Positions 1-6,951 of a stretch of DNA of 8,672 bases are shown here, piece after piece. The translations under genes were made by a program, and so were the position numbers. This DNA is from JANQPA01 sp964628385 (GTDB lineage Bacteria; Bacteroidota; Bacteroidia; Chitinophagales; Saprospiraceae). The notes beneath the pieces are model-generated. The model was not told where the DNA came from, made no database searches, and saw nothing but the letters and a program-made list of their open reading frames with translations. Every line of letters begins with the position of its first letter. Positions within the stretch are counted from its first letter, which is position 1. The stretch spans positions 1 to 8,672 of the forward strand of contig CAZVOD010000127.1 of NCBI GenBank assembly GCA_964628385.1. Reading direction: 5' to 3'.

Positions 1-120
1 GGAACAAAATCCCCTCGGTCAAAAAGCGCGATCTATTTATTGCTCATTCCTAAGTTAAAAAATTAAGACCACTTTTTGGAAATCAGTATTTGAAGTAGTT
101 TTTAATAGGTTAAAAAAGCC

Positions 121-128
121 TATTTTTG
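121..128 (+). promoter_or_regulatory. Likely -7 promoter box of lysS
   Basis: TATTTTTG fits the TAnnTTTG consensus of the primary Bacteroidota sigma factor. It would place the transcription start near 134 and give a leader of about 22 nt before the lysS ATG. No convincing TTG/TTTG element lies at the usual 17-23 nt spacing; the nearest TTTG (89-92) is 28 nt away. The box overlaps the right arm of a weak 6-bp stem (104-109 with 119-124) followed by a short T run, which could instead end a transcript coming from the left. The first 100 bases hold nothing else I can recognise. Confidence 0.45.
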
Positions 129-156
129 CGCATCTTTTCTAAAAAAATTATGACAA

Positions 157-1896
157 ATGGCAGAATTGACTGAACAAGAAATTGTAAGGAGAGAAAATTT
201 ACAGAAAATCAGAGAACTGGGATTTAATCCCTTTCCGGCTGAATTGTTTGAGGTGACAATGATGTCAAACGAAATTACTACTCCCATTTTTAAACAGCAA
301 TTGGCCAGGGAAGTGCAGGTGGTAGAAGGAATTGATGAGCAGAACGCCATGCGTGTTTGCGAAGGCTTGTTCAAAAGCCGCGGGAAGCTGGCCAACCTTA
401 TGGCCAACGAAAAACTTTCGGAAGGGTTATCCATTGCAGAGACAGTCAAAGTAGGAGAAAAAGAGCTTACCTTTGACGACTTTTTTCAGCAAGCCAAAGA
501 GATGGCTCTTGGCAGCTACAACAACAAGAAAGTCAGCATGGCCGGCCGTTTTATGGGGCAGAGAGGTCCTTTTGCTAAATTACAGGACAGTACCGGAACT
601 ACACAATTATATATCAATAAAAAAGAGCTGGGAGCAGCAGAAGGAAAGCTGGAAGAGTTTAAGCAATTGGTCAAATTGCTAGATATCGGCGATTTTATCG
701 GTATTTATGGCTTCGTTTTTGCCACAGGTACCGGAGAAGTTTCTGTACACGTCGAAAAGCTGACTTTCCTGAGCAAATCCCTAAAGCCACTGCCTGTAGT
801 AAAGCGTGATAAAGCGGGTAACGTATACGATGCATTTACCGATCCTGAACAGCGATACCGGCAGCGTTATGTCGATTTGGTAGTCAACCCGGAAGTTAAA
901 GAGGTCTTCCTAGCCCGTAGCCAGATTATCCGGTCCATGCGTCGCTTTTTTGATGAGCAGGGATGGATAGAAGTAGAAACGCCCATTCTACAGCCTATTC
1001 ACGGCGGAGCGGCCGCCCGGCCATTCAAAACCCATCATAATACATTGGATATGCCGCTTTATATGCGCATTGCTAATGAGCTTTATCTGAAACGCCTTAT
1101 TGTCGGTGGTTTTGATGGCGTCTACGAGATTGGCAAGATGTTTCGCAATGAGGGGATGGATAAGACACACAACCCGGAGTTTACTGCTATGGAAATCTAC
1201 GTAGCCTACAAAGACTACAACTGGATGATGGAAATGGTAGAGGAATGCCTGGAAAGGATAGTAAAAGAGGTAAAAGGAGATACTAAAGTTCAGGTAGGAG
1301 AAAATACCATTGATTTTGCGGGCCCCTATCGACGCTTGACCATGTACGATTCCGTTAAAGAATACACGGGTATTGACGTCTCCAGTATGGATGAAGCTGG
1401 CCTTCGCAAGGTCTGTGATCAGCTTCATATCGAGGTGGATGACTATATGGGAAAAGGTAAGCTGATCGATGAGATTTTTGGAGAAAAAGTGGAAGCGCAC
1501 CTGATACAACCTACTTATATTACAGATTACCCCATCGAAATGACACCGCTGGCGAAGAAGCATCGCAGTGATGAAGGACTGGTTGAACGCTTCGAACTTT
1601 TTGTCAACGGCAAGGAAATTGCCAATGCTTATTCAGAGCTCAATGATCCTATAGATCAGCGTGAGCGCTTTGAAGAACAATTGAGGTTGGCCGAAAGAGG
1701 CGATGACGAGGCCATGGTATTGGATGAAGATTTCCTCAGGTCACTGGAATACGGAATGCCTCCCACTTCTGGGCTGGGTATTGGTATTGACAGGTTGACC
1801 ATGATGATTACCAATAATGCATCGATTCAGGAAGTGTTGTTCTTCCCTCAGATGAAGCCGGAAAGAACGGCATCAGAAGAGAAAGCAAAAGAATAG
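157..1896 (+). CDS. lysS: Lysine--tRNA ligase (class II LysRS)
   Basis: This cytosolic enzyme charges tRNA-Lys with lysine using ATP. All three class II motifs are visible. Motif 1 ends in VETP with Pro276. Motif 2 is FRNEGMDKTHNPEFT (residues 329-343), including Arg330. Motif 3 is GLGIGIDRL (539-547) with Arg546. An OB-fold tRNA-anticodon domain runs from about residue 125 to 215, and the catalytic core from about 235 to the end. At 579 aa it is about 70 residues longer than the roughly 505-aa E. coli enzyme. The extra length is an insertion between the first N-terminal helix and the OB fold (about residues 33-124), not a C-terminal tail. The OB-fold loop (GQRGPFAKLQD) is about three residues shorter than the usual RRIMGKASF form. 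The ATG at 157 opens the conserved N-terminal helix. No Shine-Dalgarno sequence precedes it, which is normal for this phylum. The gene appears to be transcribed alone and converges on an unknown gene. The assignment is secure. Confidence 0.98.
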   Translation: MAELTEQEIVRRENLQKIRELGFNPFPAELFEVTMMSNEITTPIFKQQLAREVQVVEGIDEQNAMRVCEGLFKSRGKLANLMANEKLSEGLSIAETVKVGEKELTFDDFFQQAKEMALGSYNNKKVSMAGRFMGQRGPFAKLQDSTGTTQLYINKKELGAAEGKLEEFKQLVKLLDIGDFIGIYGFVFATGTGEVSVHVEKLTFLSKSLKPLPVVKRDKAGNVYDAFTDPEQRYRQRYVDLVVNPEVKEVFLARSQIIRSMRRFFDEQGWIEVETPILQPIHGGAAARPFKTHHNTLDMPLYMRIANELYLKRLIVGGFDGVYEIGKMFRNEGMDKTHNPEFTAMEIYVAYKDYNWMMEMVEECLERIVKEVKGDTKVQVGENTIDFAGPYRRLTMYDSVKEYTGIDVSSMDEAGLRKVCDQLHIEVDDYMGKGKLIDEIFGEKVEAHLIQPTYITDYPIEMTPLAKKHRSDEGLVERFELFVNGKEIANAYSELNDPIDQRERFEEQLRLAERGDDEAMVLDEDFLRSLEYGMPPTSGLGIGIDRLTMMITNNASIQEVLFFPQMKPERTASEEKAKE

Positions 1897-1921
1897 TAGA
1901 TACTTATTCTGCTTTCTTTTG
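1881..1921. terminator. Possible terminator shared by two convergent genes
   Basis: GAAAGCA (1881-1887) pairs with TGCTTTC (1910-1916), and GAATA (1891-1895) pairs with TATTC (1905-1909). The left arm carries a 3-nt AAA bulge and the loop is 9 nt. A TTTT run follows on the + strand. The hairpin overlaps the last codons of lysS and the stop region of the leftward neighbour, so the two transcripts would end inside each other. The stem is AT-rich and bulged, and the T run on the - strand is poor, so termination of lysS is better supported than termination of the opposite gene. Confidence 0.4.
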
Positions 1922-2296
1922 TGCATTTACCCGTTCGAGAATTCTATGAAACTTCAATAAGTGCTGCTCATCTTTTTCGTTGTAAACGCAAAGGATGAGC
2001 GTACTTTTTTTACGACCGTCTTTTGGAAAGAGTATTTTTACCGGGTTATGGACATAGCCGTTATCTTCAAACAGTAATATTTGACGATTTCGGGTGGGAA
2101 TTTTAAATAATTTCAGTTCTTCAGCATCTTCTGGCAGAGGAATTTCTTTGTAGCCCTCCTCTCTGAGAAACTGTCGAATCATTTCGTAGCTCTGTTCCAG
2201 GGATGACCCCGCAAAGACGCTCCTATATTCATAACCATCACTCTGCCCTCCCAGATAATCGGATCCTGCCGGAGGAAAATGATCACGCAATGCCAT
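1904..2296 (-). CDS. Conserved-looking hypothetical protein, 130 aa
   Basis: I do not recognise this protein. It is 130 residues, hydrophilic, with no signal peptide, lipobox or membrane segment, so it is probably cytosolic. The N-terminal 25 residues are rich in Gly, Ser and Asp and look disordered. Next come an amphipathic helix (SYEMIRQFLREEGYKEIP), several likely beta strands (KLFKIP, ILLFED, HNPVKILFP, STLILCVYN) and a C-terminal charged helix ending in a Lys-rich tail. This reads as a small alpha/beta fold. No Cys/His metal site or obvious catalytic motif is visible. It is read toward lysS with a 7-bp gap and stands alone, divergent from the WG-repeat gene, with its own -7 box 25 bp upstream. 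That box, the ATG start and the protein-like composition support a real gene. Function is unknown. Confidence 0.8.
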   Translation of the reverse strand: MALRDHFPPAGSDYLGGQSDGYEYRSVFAGSSLEQSYEMIRQFLREEGYKEIPLPEDAEELKLFKIPTRNRQILLFEDNGYVHNPVKILFPKDGRKKSTLILCVYNEKDEQHLLKFHRILERVNAQKKAE

Positions 2297-2321
2297 TCAA
2301 TTTCATGCTTTTATTTTGCGC

Positions 2322-2329
2322 CAAAGATA
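2322..2329 (-). promoter_or_regulatory. Likely -7 promoter box of the 130-aa gene
   Basis: Read on the - strand the site is TATCTTTG, an exact TAnnTTTG match. It puts the transcription start near 2315, leaving about 20 nt of leader before the ATG at 2296. The matching upstream element is degenerate: no TTG occurs at the ideal spacing. Support comes from the box and its distance to the start codon. Confidence 0.5.
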
Positions 2330-2451
2330 TTATGGTTTTTTGGTCTAACCTTGCTTAGCGTAGAAAGTTTACCATATATTTTTTGAATACTTTATATTCG
2401 TGCTGATGTTTGAATGGGGAGGAGTTGGAAATATCTATCAATAGCAATTAA

Positions 2452-3471
2452 ATGTATCCAAAACTATATAAGATAAGAGAGGGGAGGAAGTACGGCTTTA
2501 TTAATGCCAACGGCGAGATCGTAATCGAACCTCAGTATATTGAAGCTGAAGATTTTTACCACGGTTTTTCCAGAGTACGTCTAAATGATAAGCTCGTTCC
2601 TATGGATCATATGGGGCGTTTACTGATCAAATTCTTTTTCAATTTTGTAGGCCATTTTGAAGAGGATCTGGCTCGCGTACAACTGGTCAATCGCTGGGGC
2701 TTTATCGATAAGAGAGGAAACCAGGCTATTCCGGTACAGTTTGGGCACGCTCGTGATTTTAGCGAATCCTTTGCCGTAGTTCGGATGAATCGCTTGTACG
2801 GCTATATCGATAACAAAGGGCAATGGGTTATAGAACCCAATTATGAAAATGCCGGAGAATTCAAGGGAGGATTGGCTCCTGTAGAATCGGCATGGAAGTG
2901 GGGCTATATTAATACTTCGGGCGAAGAAGTTATTGATTTGACCTATGATCGATGCTATCCCTTTCAGCAGGATATCGGTGTAGTGGTAGAAGATCGCTGT
3001 TGGGGGATTGTTGATACCAACGGAGGGATAATTGCAAAACCTCAATTTGAGTGGGTAGAAAAACTATCTAATGGTGAGTTTTTTGAAAATAGAGCAATAG
3101 TAAAAGATAAGGGTAAATGGGGCTTTGTAGACCGTTCCGGCCACCTGATCATCGATCCCATTTATGAAGCGGTCGGTGATTTTGCACACGGCATGGCCGT
3201 GGCTAGGTATAAGGGGCAGTATGGGTATATCGATCCCAACGGTGCTGTGGCTATAGATTTTAAATTTGAAAATGCCGGTCTTTTCTCTAATCAACTGGCA
3301 CAAGTCATGGAAAACGGCAAATGGGGCTATATTGACCTTAAAGGCAACTGGGTTGTCAAGCCTGTATTTGAAAAGGCCTGGCCTTTTAACGGAGAACTGG
3401 CAATGGTAGAGCACAAAGATCGTTGGGCATACATCAATAAAGCTTCAGCAGTGGTATGGAAAGAGGCATAA
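2452..3471 (+). CDS. WG-repeat protein
   Basis: The 339-aa protein is almost wholly WG (WG_beta_rep type) repeats of the form WGfIdxxGxxvIxPxf. The two-residue WG position occurs as YG14, LV48, WG82, YG116, WG150, WG184, WG223, YG257, WG291 and WA325. Spacing is exactly 34 residues everywhere except between units 6 and 7, where it is 39 because of a 5-residue insertion near LSNGEFFENR. Unit 2 (LV) and unit 10 (WA) are degenerate. There is no signal peptide, lipobox or membrane helix and no extra domain, so a cytosolic binding or scaffold role is likely; the family has no general biochemical function. The start is fixed: an in-frame TAA lies directly before the ATG at 2452. A purine-rich stretch (2416-2424) is too far upstream to serve as a ribosome site. 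The gene converges on psd with a gap of only 2 bp. Confidence 0.93.
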   Translation: MYPKLYKIREGRKYGFINANGEIVIEPQYIEAEDFYHGFSRVRLNDKLVPMDHMGRLLIKFFFNFVGHFEEDLARVQLVNRWGFIDKRGNQAIPVQFGHARDFSESFAVVRMNRLYGYIDNKGQWVIEPNYENAGEFKGGLAPVESAWKWGYINTSGEEVIDLTYDRCYPFQQDIGVVVEDRCWGIVDTNGGIIAKPQFEWVEKLSNGEFFENRAIVKDKGKWGFVDRSGHLIIDPIYEAVGDFAHGMAVARYKGQYGYIDPNGAVAIDFKFENAGLFSNQLAQVMENGKWGYIDLKGNWVVKPVFEKAWPFNGELAMVEHKDRWAYINKASAVVWKEA

Positions 3472-3473
3472 CG

Positions 3474-4124
3474 TCAGTTTAATACTGCCAGTACATCGAT
3501 ATTGGCTTTGACTTGCTGCCCTATTTTGACCTTCACTTCTGCATCTATCGGCAAGAAGATATCTACTCTGGAGCCAAACTTGATAAAACCCAGTTCTTCT
3601 CCCTGCTTTACCTGATCACCGGGCTTTACGTATGTTCGGATTCTTCGGGCTACCGCTCCGGCTATTTGCCGGATCAATATGCTTGTTTTTTTTCCTTTCA
3701 ATACCGTACTGGTTCTTTCATTTTCGGTAGATGATTTAGGGTGCCAGGCCACCAAATAGCTGCCCGGATGATGCCGTACATATTCTATTTCTCCAGAAAA
3801 GGGTACCCGGTTGCAATGTACATCCAGCGGAGACATAAATATGGAGAGCATCAGGCGGTTTTCTCCAAAAAATTCTTCTTCTATTCTTTCTTCCATCACC
3901 ACTACCTTTCCATCGGCGGGTGAATAGATCATGGAGTCGTCCTGTCTTTCAATTGTCCTTCCGGGATGCCTGAAAAATTGTAGTACGAAAGTCAGTAAAA
4001 GAACAGCTGCGACCAGAAAAAGCGGCATCAGTAGCGAAATGAGATAGTTTACCGCAAACAGCACTACAGCAATAAAAAGAACAGTAAACAGGATGATCAT
4101 CCAGCCTTCTTTATGTAGACGCAT
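3474..4124 (-). CDS. psd: Phosphatidylserine decarboxylase proenzyme
   Basis: Psd removes CO2 from phosphatidylserine to make phosphatidylethanolamine at the inner membrane. The 216-aa protein is of the short family type, against about 320 aa in E. coli. Two membrane segments occupy about residues 8-28 and 30-50. The soluble domain contains YSPADGKV (Asp71), FMSPLDVHCNRVP (His103), His119 and the self-cleavage site FGSRVD. Cutting between Gly184 and Ser185 would give a beta chain of 184 residues and an alpha chain of 32 residues whose N-terminal serine becomes the pyruvoyl cofactor. The short type carries a GS pair where the E. coli enzyme has LGST, as expected here. The gene follows cdsA after 35 nt with no promoter-like box between, so both are probably on one transcript. 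The CDP-diacylglycerol made by CdsA feeds phosphatidylserine synthase (not in this window), whose product Psd uses. Confidence 0.96.
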   Translation of the reverse strand: MRLHKEGWMIILFTVLFIAVVLFAVNYLISLLMPLFLVAAVLLLTFVLQFFRHPGRTIERQDDSMIYSPADGKVVVMEERIEEEFFGENRLMLSIFMSPLDVHCNRVPFSGEIEYVRHHPGSYLVAWHPKSSTENERTSTVLKGKKTSILIRQIAGAVARRIRTYVKPGDQVKQGEELGFIKFGSRVDIFLPIDAEVKVKIGQQVKANIDVLAVLN

Positions 4125-4159
4125 ACTTTATTTTTTTGATTCCAACACCATGAGCGATT

Positions 4160-5050
4160 CTAAAAAAGGATTTTTATATACCCCATCAAATATAGATATA
4201 TGGTAGCATACGGTAAAATGAAAATAAATGCATCAAAGCGATCTAGCATGCCGCCGTGGCCCGGAAGTAGCTGTCCGGTATCTTTAGTGTGTACACTGCG
4301 CTTGAGCATAGATTCTGCCAGGTCACCGAGGGTACCTAAGATCGGTATAAATATCGCAAAGAGAAACCAATGTTTGTAAGGAAAAATGGGAAAAGCAAAG
4401 CTTACCGGAATACTGATCAAGAGCGTAATGGACATTCCCCCCAAAGTCCCTTCCCATGTTTTTTTAGGAGACACTCTTGGTAGAAGAGGGGTAGCACCGT
4501 ACCTTGACCCGGCAAAGTAAGCGGCCGTATCATTTGTCCATACCAGCAGTATTATACCTAATATTATCTCAAACTGGTATTCCAGGTTGGGAAAGGCCAG
4601 GCAAATTGCCAGAGAGTAGGGCAGGCCGATATAAAAAAGCCCCAGGACAATATAAGCCATGAAAAGAAAAGGCTGATCATCACCAGTGTATAGTTCAAAT
4701 AAAAAGAGCATAAAAAATGGTGGTAGAATATAAATGAGGATACCTAAAAAGTTGGTATCCTGTAACTCCACCAGGTTCAGATACAGCGAGGCGGTCATGA
4801 AATAGGGTAGAGCTCCGATTGCCATTCCAATGAACAAACGCACAATAGCTGTCCAGCTTTTAGTGGGGAGCAAAAGGGTAAAAAACTCCCACAGGCAAAG
4901 AAGGTTAATAATTCCAAAAAGGATAATGAAGGTCTGGGCACTGGTGAAAATGCCTATTAACATCGCCAGTACAAAGAAAGTAGCTGTGATCACCCGTTTG
5001 CGCAGACTGTTAGGTGATTTATCCGACTGAGTTGGAATTGACTGATTCAA
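4160..5050 (-). CDS. cdsA: Phosphatidate cytidylyltransferase (CDP-diacylglycerol synthase)
   Basis: CdsA is an integral membrane enzyme that makes CDP-diacylglycerol from phosphatidic acid and CTP, the branch point to all phospholipids. The 296-aa protein is strongly hydrophobic, with about eight membrane segments. It carries WTNDTAAYFAG (171-181), SPKKTWEG (194-201), GDLAES (242-247) and the complete C-terminal family signature at 247-273 (S-x2-KR-x4-KD-x-G-x2-LP-x-HGG-x2-DR-x-D). The start codon is unusual. The reading frame opens with TTG at 5048-5050, directly after an in-frame TAG, and the first in-frame ATG is residue 30, inside the first membrane helix. A GTG at residue 20 is possible but would drop the positively charged RKR that normally precedes helix 1, so TTG is preferred. 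It lies 83 nt downstream of the CPBP gene and 35 nt upstream of psd, probably in one operon. Confidence 0.96.
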   Translation of the reverse strand: MNQSIPTQSDKSPNSLRKRVITATFFVLAMLIGIFTSAQTFIILFGIINLLCLWEFFTLLLPTKSWTAIVRLFIGMAIGALPYFMTASLYLNLVELQDTNFLGILIYILPPFFMLFLFELYTGDDQPFLFMAYIVLGLFYIGLPYSLAICLAFPNLEYQFEIILGIILLVWTNDTAAYFAGSRYGATPLLPRVSPKKTWEGTLGGMSITLLISIPVSFAFPIFPYKHWFLFAIFIPILGTLGDLAESMLKRSVHTKDTGQLLPGHGGMLDRFDAFIFILPYATIYLYLMGYIKILF

Positions 5051-5133
5051 CTATCAATGTATGTACAGTATTTTTAATGCAAGTCGTAACGAAGGTTCCC
5101 GCTTTTATGGATAACCCATCCCAACTTGTTTTT

Positions 5134-6093
5134 CTAATCTAAAATATCCTGGTCTTCTTTTTTTAATTCCTGAACTCTCGCTTTGTTAGCGTTTCTGATG
5201 TAAAACCCTAAAACTACGACAATAGCTAGCGAAAAAATACCACTTATCCAAATGGTGGCATCCCCCTGCGGAGCTTCCTCGGGTTGTATGTCGCTATCCA
5301 GGAAATACTGTGCGACCACCTGCGAGCTGTTAAAAATAAAATGACCGGCAATAGGAATCCATAGATTGCGAGTCCAGACAAACAAATAGCCCAGCATAGC
5401 TCCCAATAACATTCTGGGCAGAAAACCCGCAAATTGCATGTGTATAGCACTGAATAAAAAAGCTGTAATCCACACCGCGGCAAAAGCAGAACTACTGATG
5501 CGCTCAATTTGCTTTTGTACTACTCCTCTAAATAAGAGCTCTTCTCCGAAGGCTGGTAGCACAGCGACTACCAAAAGATTGAAAAGTAATTCCGGGAGGC
5601 TATCCATTCTCAATACACTTTCCAGTAAACCAGAGGCTGAGGTCTCCATTTCCATGGCCCATTCCGGCAGGTTCACCTGCTGGTTGAGCCAGTAAGTGAG
5701 CTGGGTGAGCGGAAAGGCCACCACCATGAATAAAAGGGCCATCGAAATATTGGAAAGTAGCGGCCGGCGATTCAGCTCAAAGTATTGAAGTGTTTTTCTT
5801 TTGTAAAAAAAATAAATAACCACAAAAGGCGGCACCGTAAAGGTCATAAAGTGGCTAACCATATTAATGAATCTCAGGAAATTTCTTATCCGTAGGGGGC
5901 TTTCCTTATTAGCATTTTGGGTCACTTCTCTAAGATCAAGGCCCTGAACATAGCTGACGCCCTGAACGATTAGCCCTCCGGCAAGGCTTCCCAGTAAGAC
6001 AACCAAAATGAGCACCATCAGTATCAATAGGGCTGAATCCAGTGCATATCTGTTATTTGGACCGGGGTTGAGATTGTCGAGTAAGTGATTCAT
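5134..6093 (-). CDS. CPBP-family intramembrane glutamic/metalloprotease-like protein
   Basis: This is a 319-aa polytopic membrane protein of the CPBP (CAAX protease and bacteriocin-processing, Abi/Rce1) family. The C-terminal half holds the three conserved motifs: EELLFRG (Glu184, Glu185, Arg189), a helix with FSAIH (His218), and AGHFIFN (His251, Asn255). These are the expected catalytic residues. The N-terminal half has membrane segments near residues 20-47 and 80-97 and another before the first motif. The last helix is followed by a charged Lys/Glu-rich tail. The frame is open back to a TTG at 6132, but the ATG at 6093 is preferred because a TAATTTTG -7 box (6120-6127) would lie inside the longer version, and the extra residues do not look like a membrane protein N-terminus. 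It probably heads the operon with cdsA and psd. Its substrate is unknown; bacterial members are linked to peptide processing, bacteriocin immunity or protein anchoring. Confidence 0.88.
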   Translation of the reverse strand: MNHLLDNLNPGPNNRYALDSALLILMVLILVVLLGSLAGGLIVQGVSYVQGLDLREVTQNANKESPLRIRNFLRFINMVSHFMTFTVPPFVVIYFFYKRKTLQYFELNRRPLLSNISMALLFMVVAFPLTQLTYWLNQQVNLPEWAMEMETSASGLLESVLRMDSLPELLFNLLVVAVLPAFGEELLFRGVVQKQIERISSSAFAAVWITAFLFSAIHMQFAGFLPRMLLGAMLGYLFVWTRNLWIPIAGHFIFNSSQVVAQYFLDSDIQPEEAPQGDATIWISGIFSLAIVVVLGFYIRNANKARVQELKKEDQDILD

Positions 6094-6119
6094 CAATGCT
6101 ATTTTTTTTAAATTTACCC

Positions 6120-6127
6120 CAAAATTA
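6120..6127 (-). promoter_or_regulatory. Likely -7 box of the CPBP-cdsA-psd operon
   Basis: On the - strand the site reads TAATTTTG, an exact TAnnTTTG match. The transcription start would fall near 6113, about 20 nt before the ATG at 6093. No TTG sits at the ideal distance upstream. The site argues against the longer TTG-initiated version of the CPBP protein. No other exact -7 box is seen before cdsA or psd. Confidence 0.45.
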
Positions 6128-6133
6128 CCCAAG

Positions 6134-6167
6134 TTGTGGAGAATGATAGTATTTAGGGAAAAATTTG
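6134..6167 (+). promoter_or_regulatory. Weak candidate promoter of pdxJ
   Basis: TTG (6134-6136) is followed after 23 nt by AAAATTTG (6160-6167), one mismatch from TAnnTTTG. The start would be near 6174, about 32 nt before the pdxJ ATG. It overlaps the divergent promoter region of the CPBP gene in a 112-bp gap. The fit is weak. Confidence 0.25.
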
Positions 6168-6205
6168 ATAGAATTAAGTCAAAAGTATTTTAAAAATCAG
6201 TTAGA

Positions 6206-6919
6206 ATGACCAGATTAAGCGTTAATATAAATAAAGTAGCTTTAATACGTAATTCCAGAGGTAGTAACCTGCCCAACCTCGAACAGGTTGCCAGAGACTG
6301 TGAGGATTTTGGTGGCCAGGGAATAACGGTCCATCCACGGCCGGACGAAAGACATATTACGTACGCTGATATTCCGGTGTTAAAACAAGTAACCAGGACA
6401 GAGTTCAATATAGAGGGGAATCCTACCGAAAAATTTATGCAGTTGGTTCTGAATAACCCTCCTACTCAGTGTACATTAGTGCCAGATAGCCCGGATGCTC
6501 TTACCTCTGATCAGGGTTGGGATACTATCCAACAAAAAGACTTCCTTAGAGACATTACACAGCGGTTGCAGGCAGCTGGCATTCGTGTATCTATCTTTGT
6601 TGACCCCACAGAGCGGTTCGTAGAAGGTGCAAAAGAAATCGGTGCCGAACGCATCGAGCTTTATACCGGCCACTATGCTACAGGATTCGGAGAGGATCCC
6701 AAATCAGCAGTTGCAGCGCATGCTCGCTGTGCTCAGCTAGCGGATGAGATTGGCATTGGAGTCAATGCCGGCCATGATCTCAACCTGCAAAACCTTCAGT
6801 TTTACAAGGAGCATCTACCAAATCTTTTAGAGGTGTCTATCGGGCATGCCCTAATTTGTGATGCTTTATATTATGGTTTGCAAAATACTATTCAGATGTA
6901 TTTAAGATTATTAAAGTGA
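6206..6919 (+). CDS. pdxJ: Pyridoxine 5'-phosphate synthase
   Basis: PdxJ condenses 1-deoxyxylulose 5-phosphate with 3-amino-2-oxopropyl phosphate to form pyridoxine 5'-phosphate, the ring-closing step of the DXP-dependent vitamin B6 pathway. The 237-aa length is typical for this cytosolic (beta/alpha)8 barrel. Family landmarks are in order: SVNINKVALIRNSRG at the N-terminus (Asn7, Arg18), ITVHPRPDERHI (His43, Arg45, His50), EFNIEG (Glu70), CTLVPD, SIFVDP, ELYTGHYA, GVNAGHDLNLQNL (His190) and VSIGHAL. By family comparison His43, Glu70 and His190 correspond to the catalytic His45, Glu72 and His193 of the E. coli enzyme, so all key residues are kept. The ATG at 6206 begins just before the first barrel strand. 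The gene is divergent from the CPBP operon and 102 bp upstream of the recombinase gene. No terminator is obvious behind it, so read-through is possible. Confidence 0.98.
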   Translation: MTRLSVNINKVALIRNSRGSNLPNLEQVARDCEDFGGQGITVHPRPDERHITYADIPVLKQVTRTEFNIEGNPTEKFMQLVLNNPPTQCTLVPDSPDALTSDQGWDTIQQKDFLRDITQRLQAAGIRVSIFVDPTERFVEGAKEIGAERIELYTGHYATGFGEDPKSAVAAHARCAQLADEIGIGVNAGHDLNLQNLQFYKEHLPNLLEVSIGHALICDALYYGLQNTIQMYLRLLK

Positions 6920-6951
6920 AAAGCCATTGCGAAACTGAAGATTAAAACTTA

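Noticed and set aside
1..120. Search for the end of an upstream gene or an RNA gene at the left edge
   Set aside because: No frame with protein-like composition and no tRNA- or riboswitch-like fold is visible; only the lysS leader signals near 104-128 can be supported.
988..1563. Long open frame of 191 codons on the - strand inside lysS
   Set aside because: It lies wholly inside the conserved catalytic core of lysS, its translation has no family features, and no promoter-like box precedes it. It is a shadow of the real gene.
2414..2476. A 20-codon open frame starting in the leader of the WG gene and overlapping its start, with a purine-rich stretch just inside it
   Set aside because: It is a possible leader peptide, but it has no distinctive composition or attenuator-like structure, and short frames like this are common by chance.
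2620..3414. Two open frames on the - strand inside the WG-repeat gene
   Set aside because: They are antisense to a well-supported repeat protein, and their open length follows from the repetitive codons on the other strand.
3475..3487. Small CAGT/ACTG hairpin between the WG gene and psd as a terminator
   Set aside because: The stem is only 4 bp and no T run follows on either strand.
4128..4151. Seven-codon mini frame (MVLESKK) on the - strand ending 3 nt before psd
   Set aside because: Too short to support. It is in frame with psd and closed by TAA, so it only shows that psd cannot start further upstream.
6094..6132. Longer CPBP protein beginning at TTG 6132
   Set aside because: The added 13 residues cover an exact -7 promoter box and are not needed for the fold; the ATG at 6093 is the better start.
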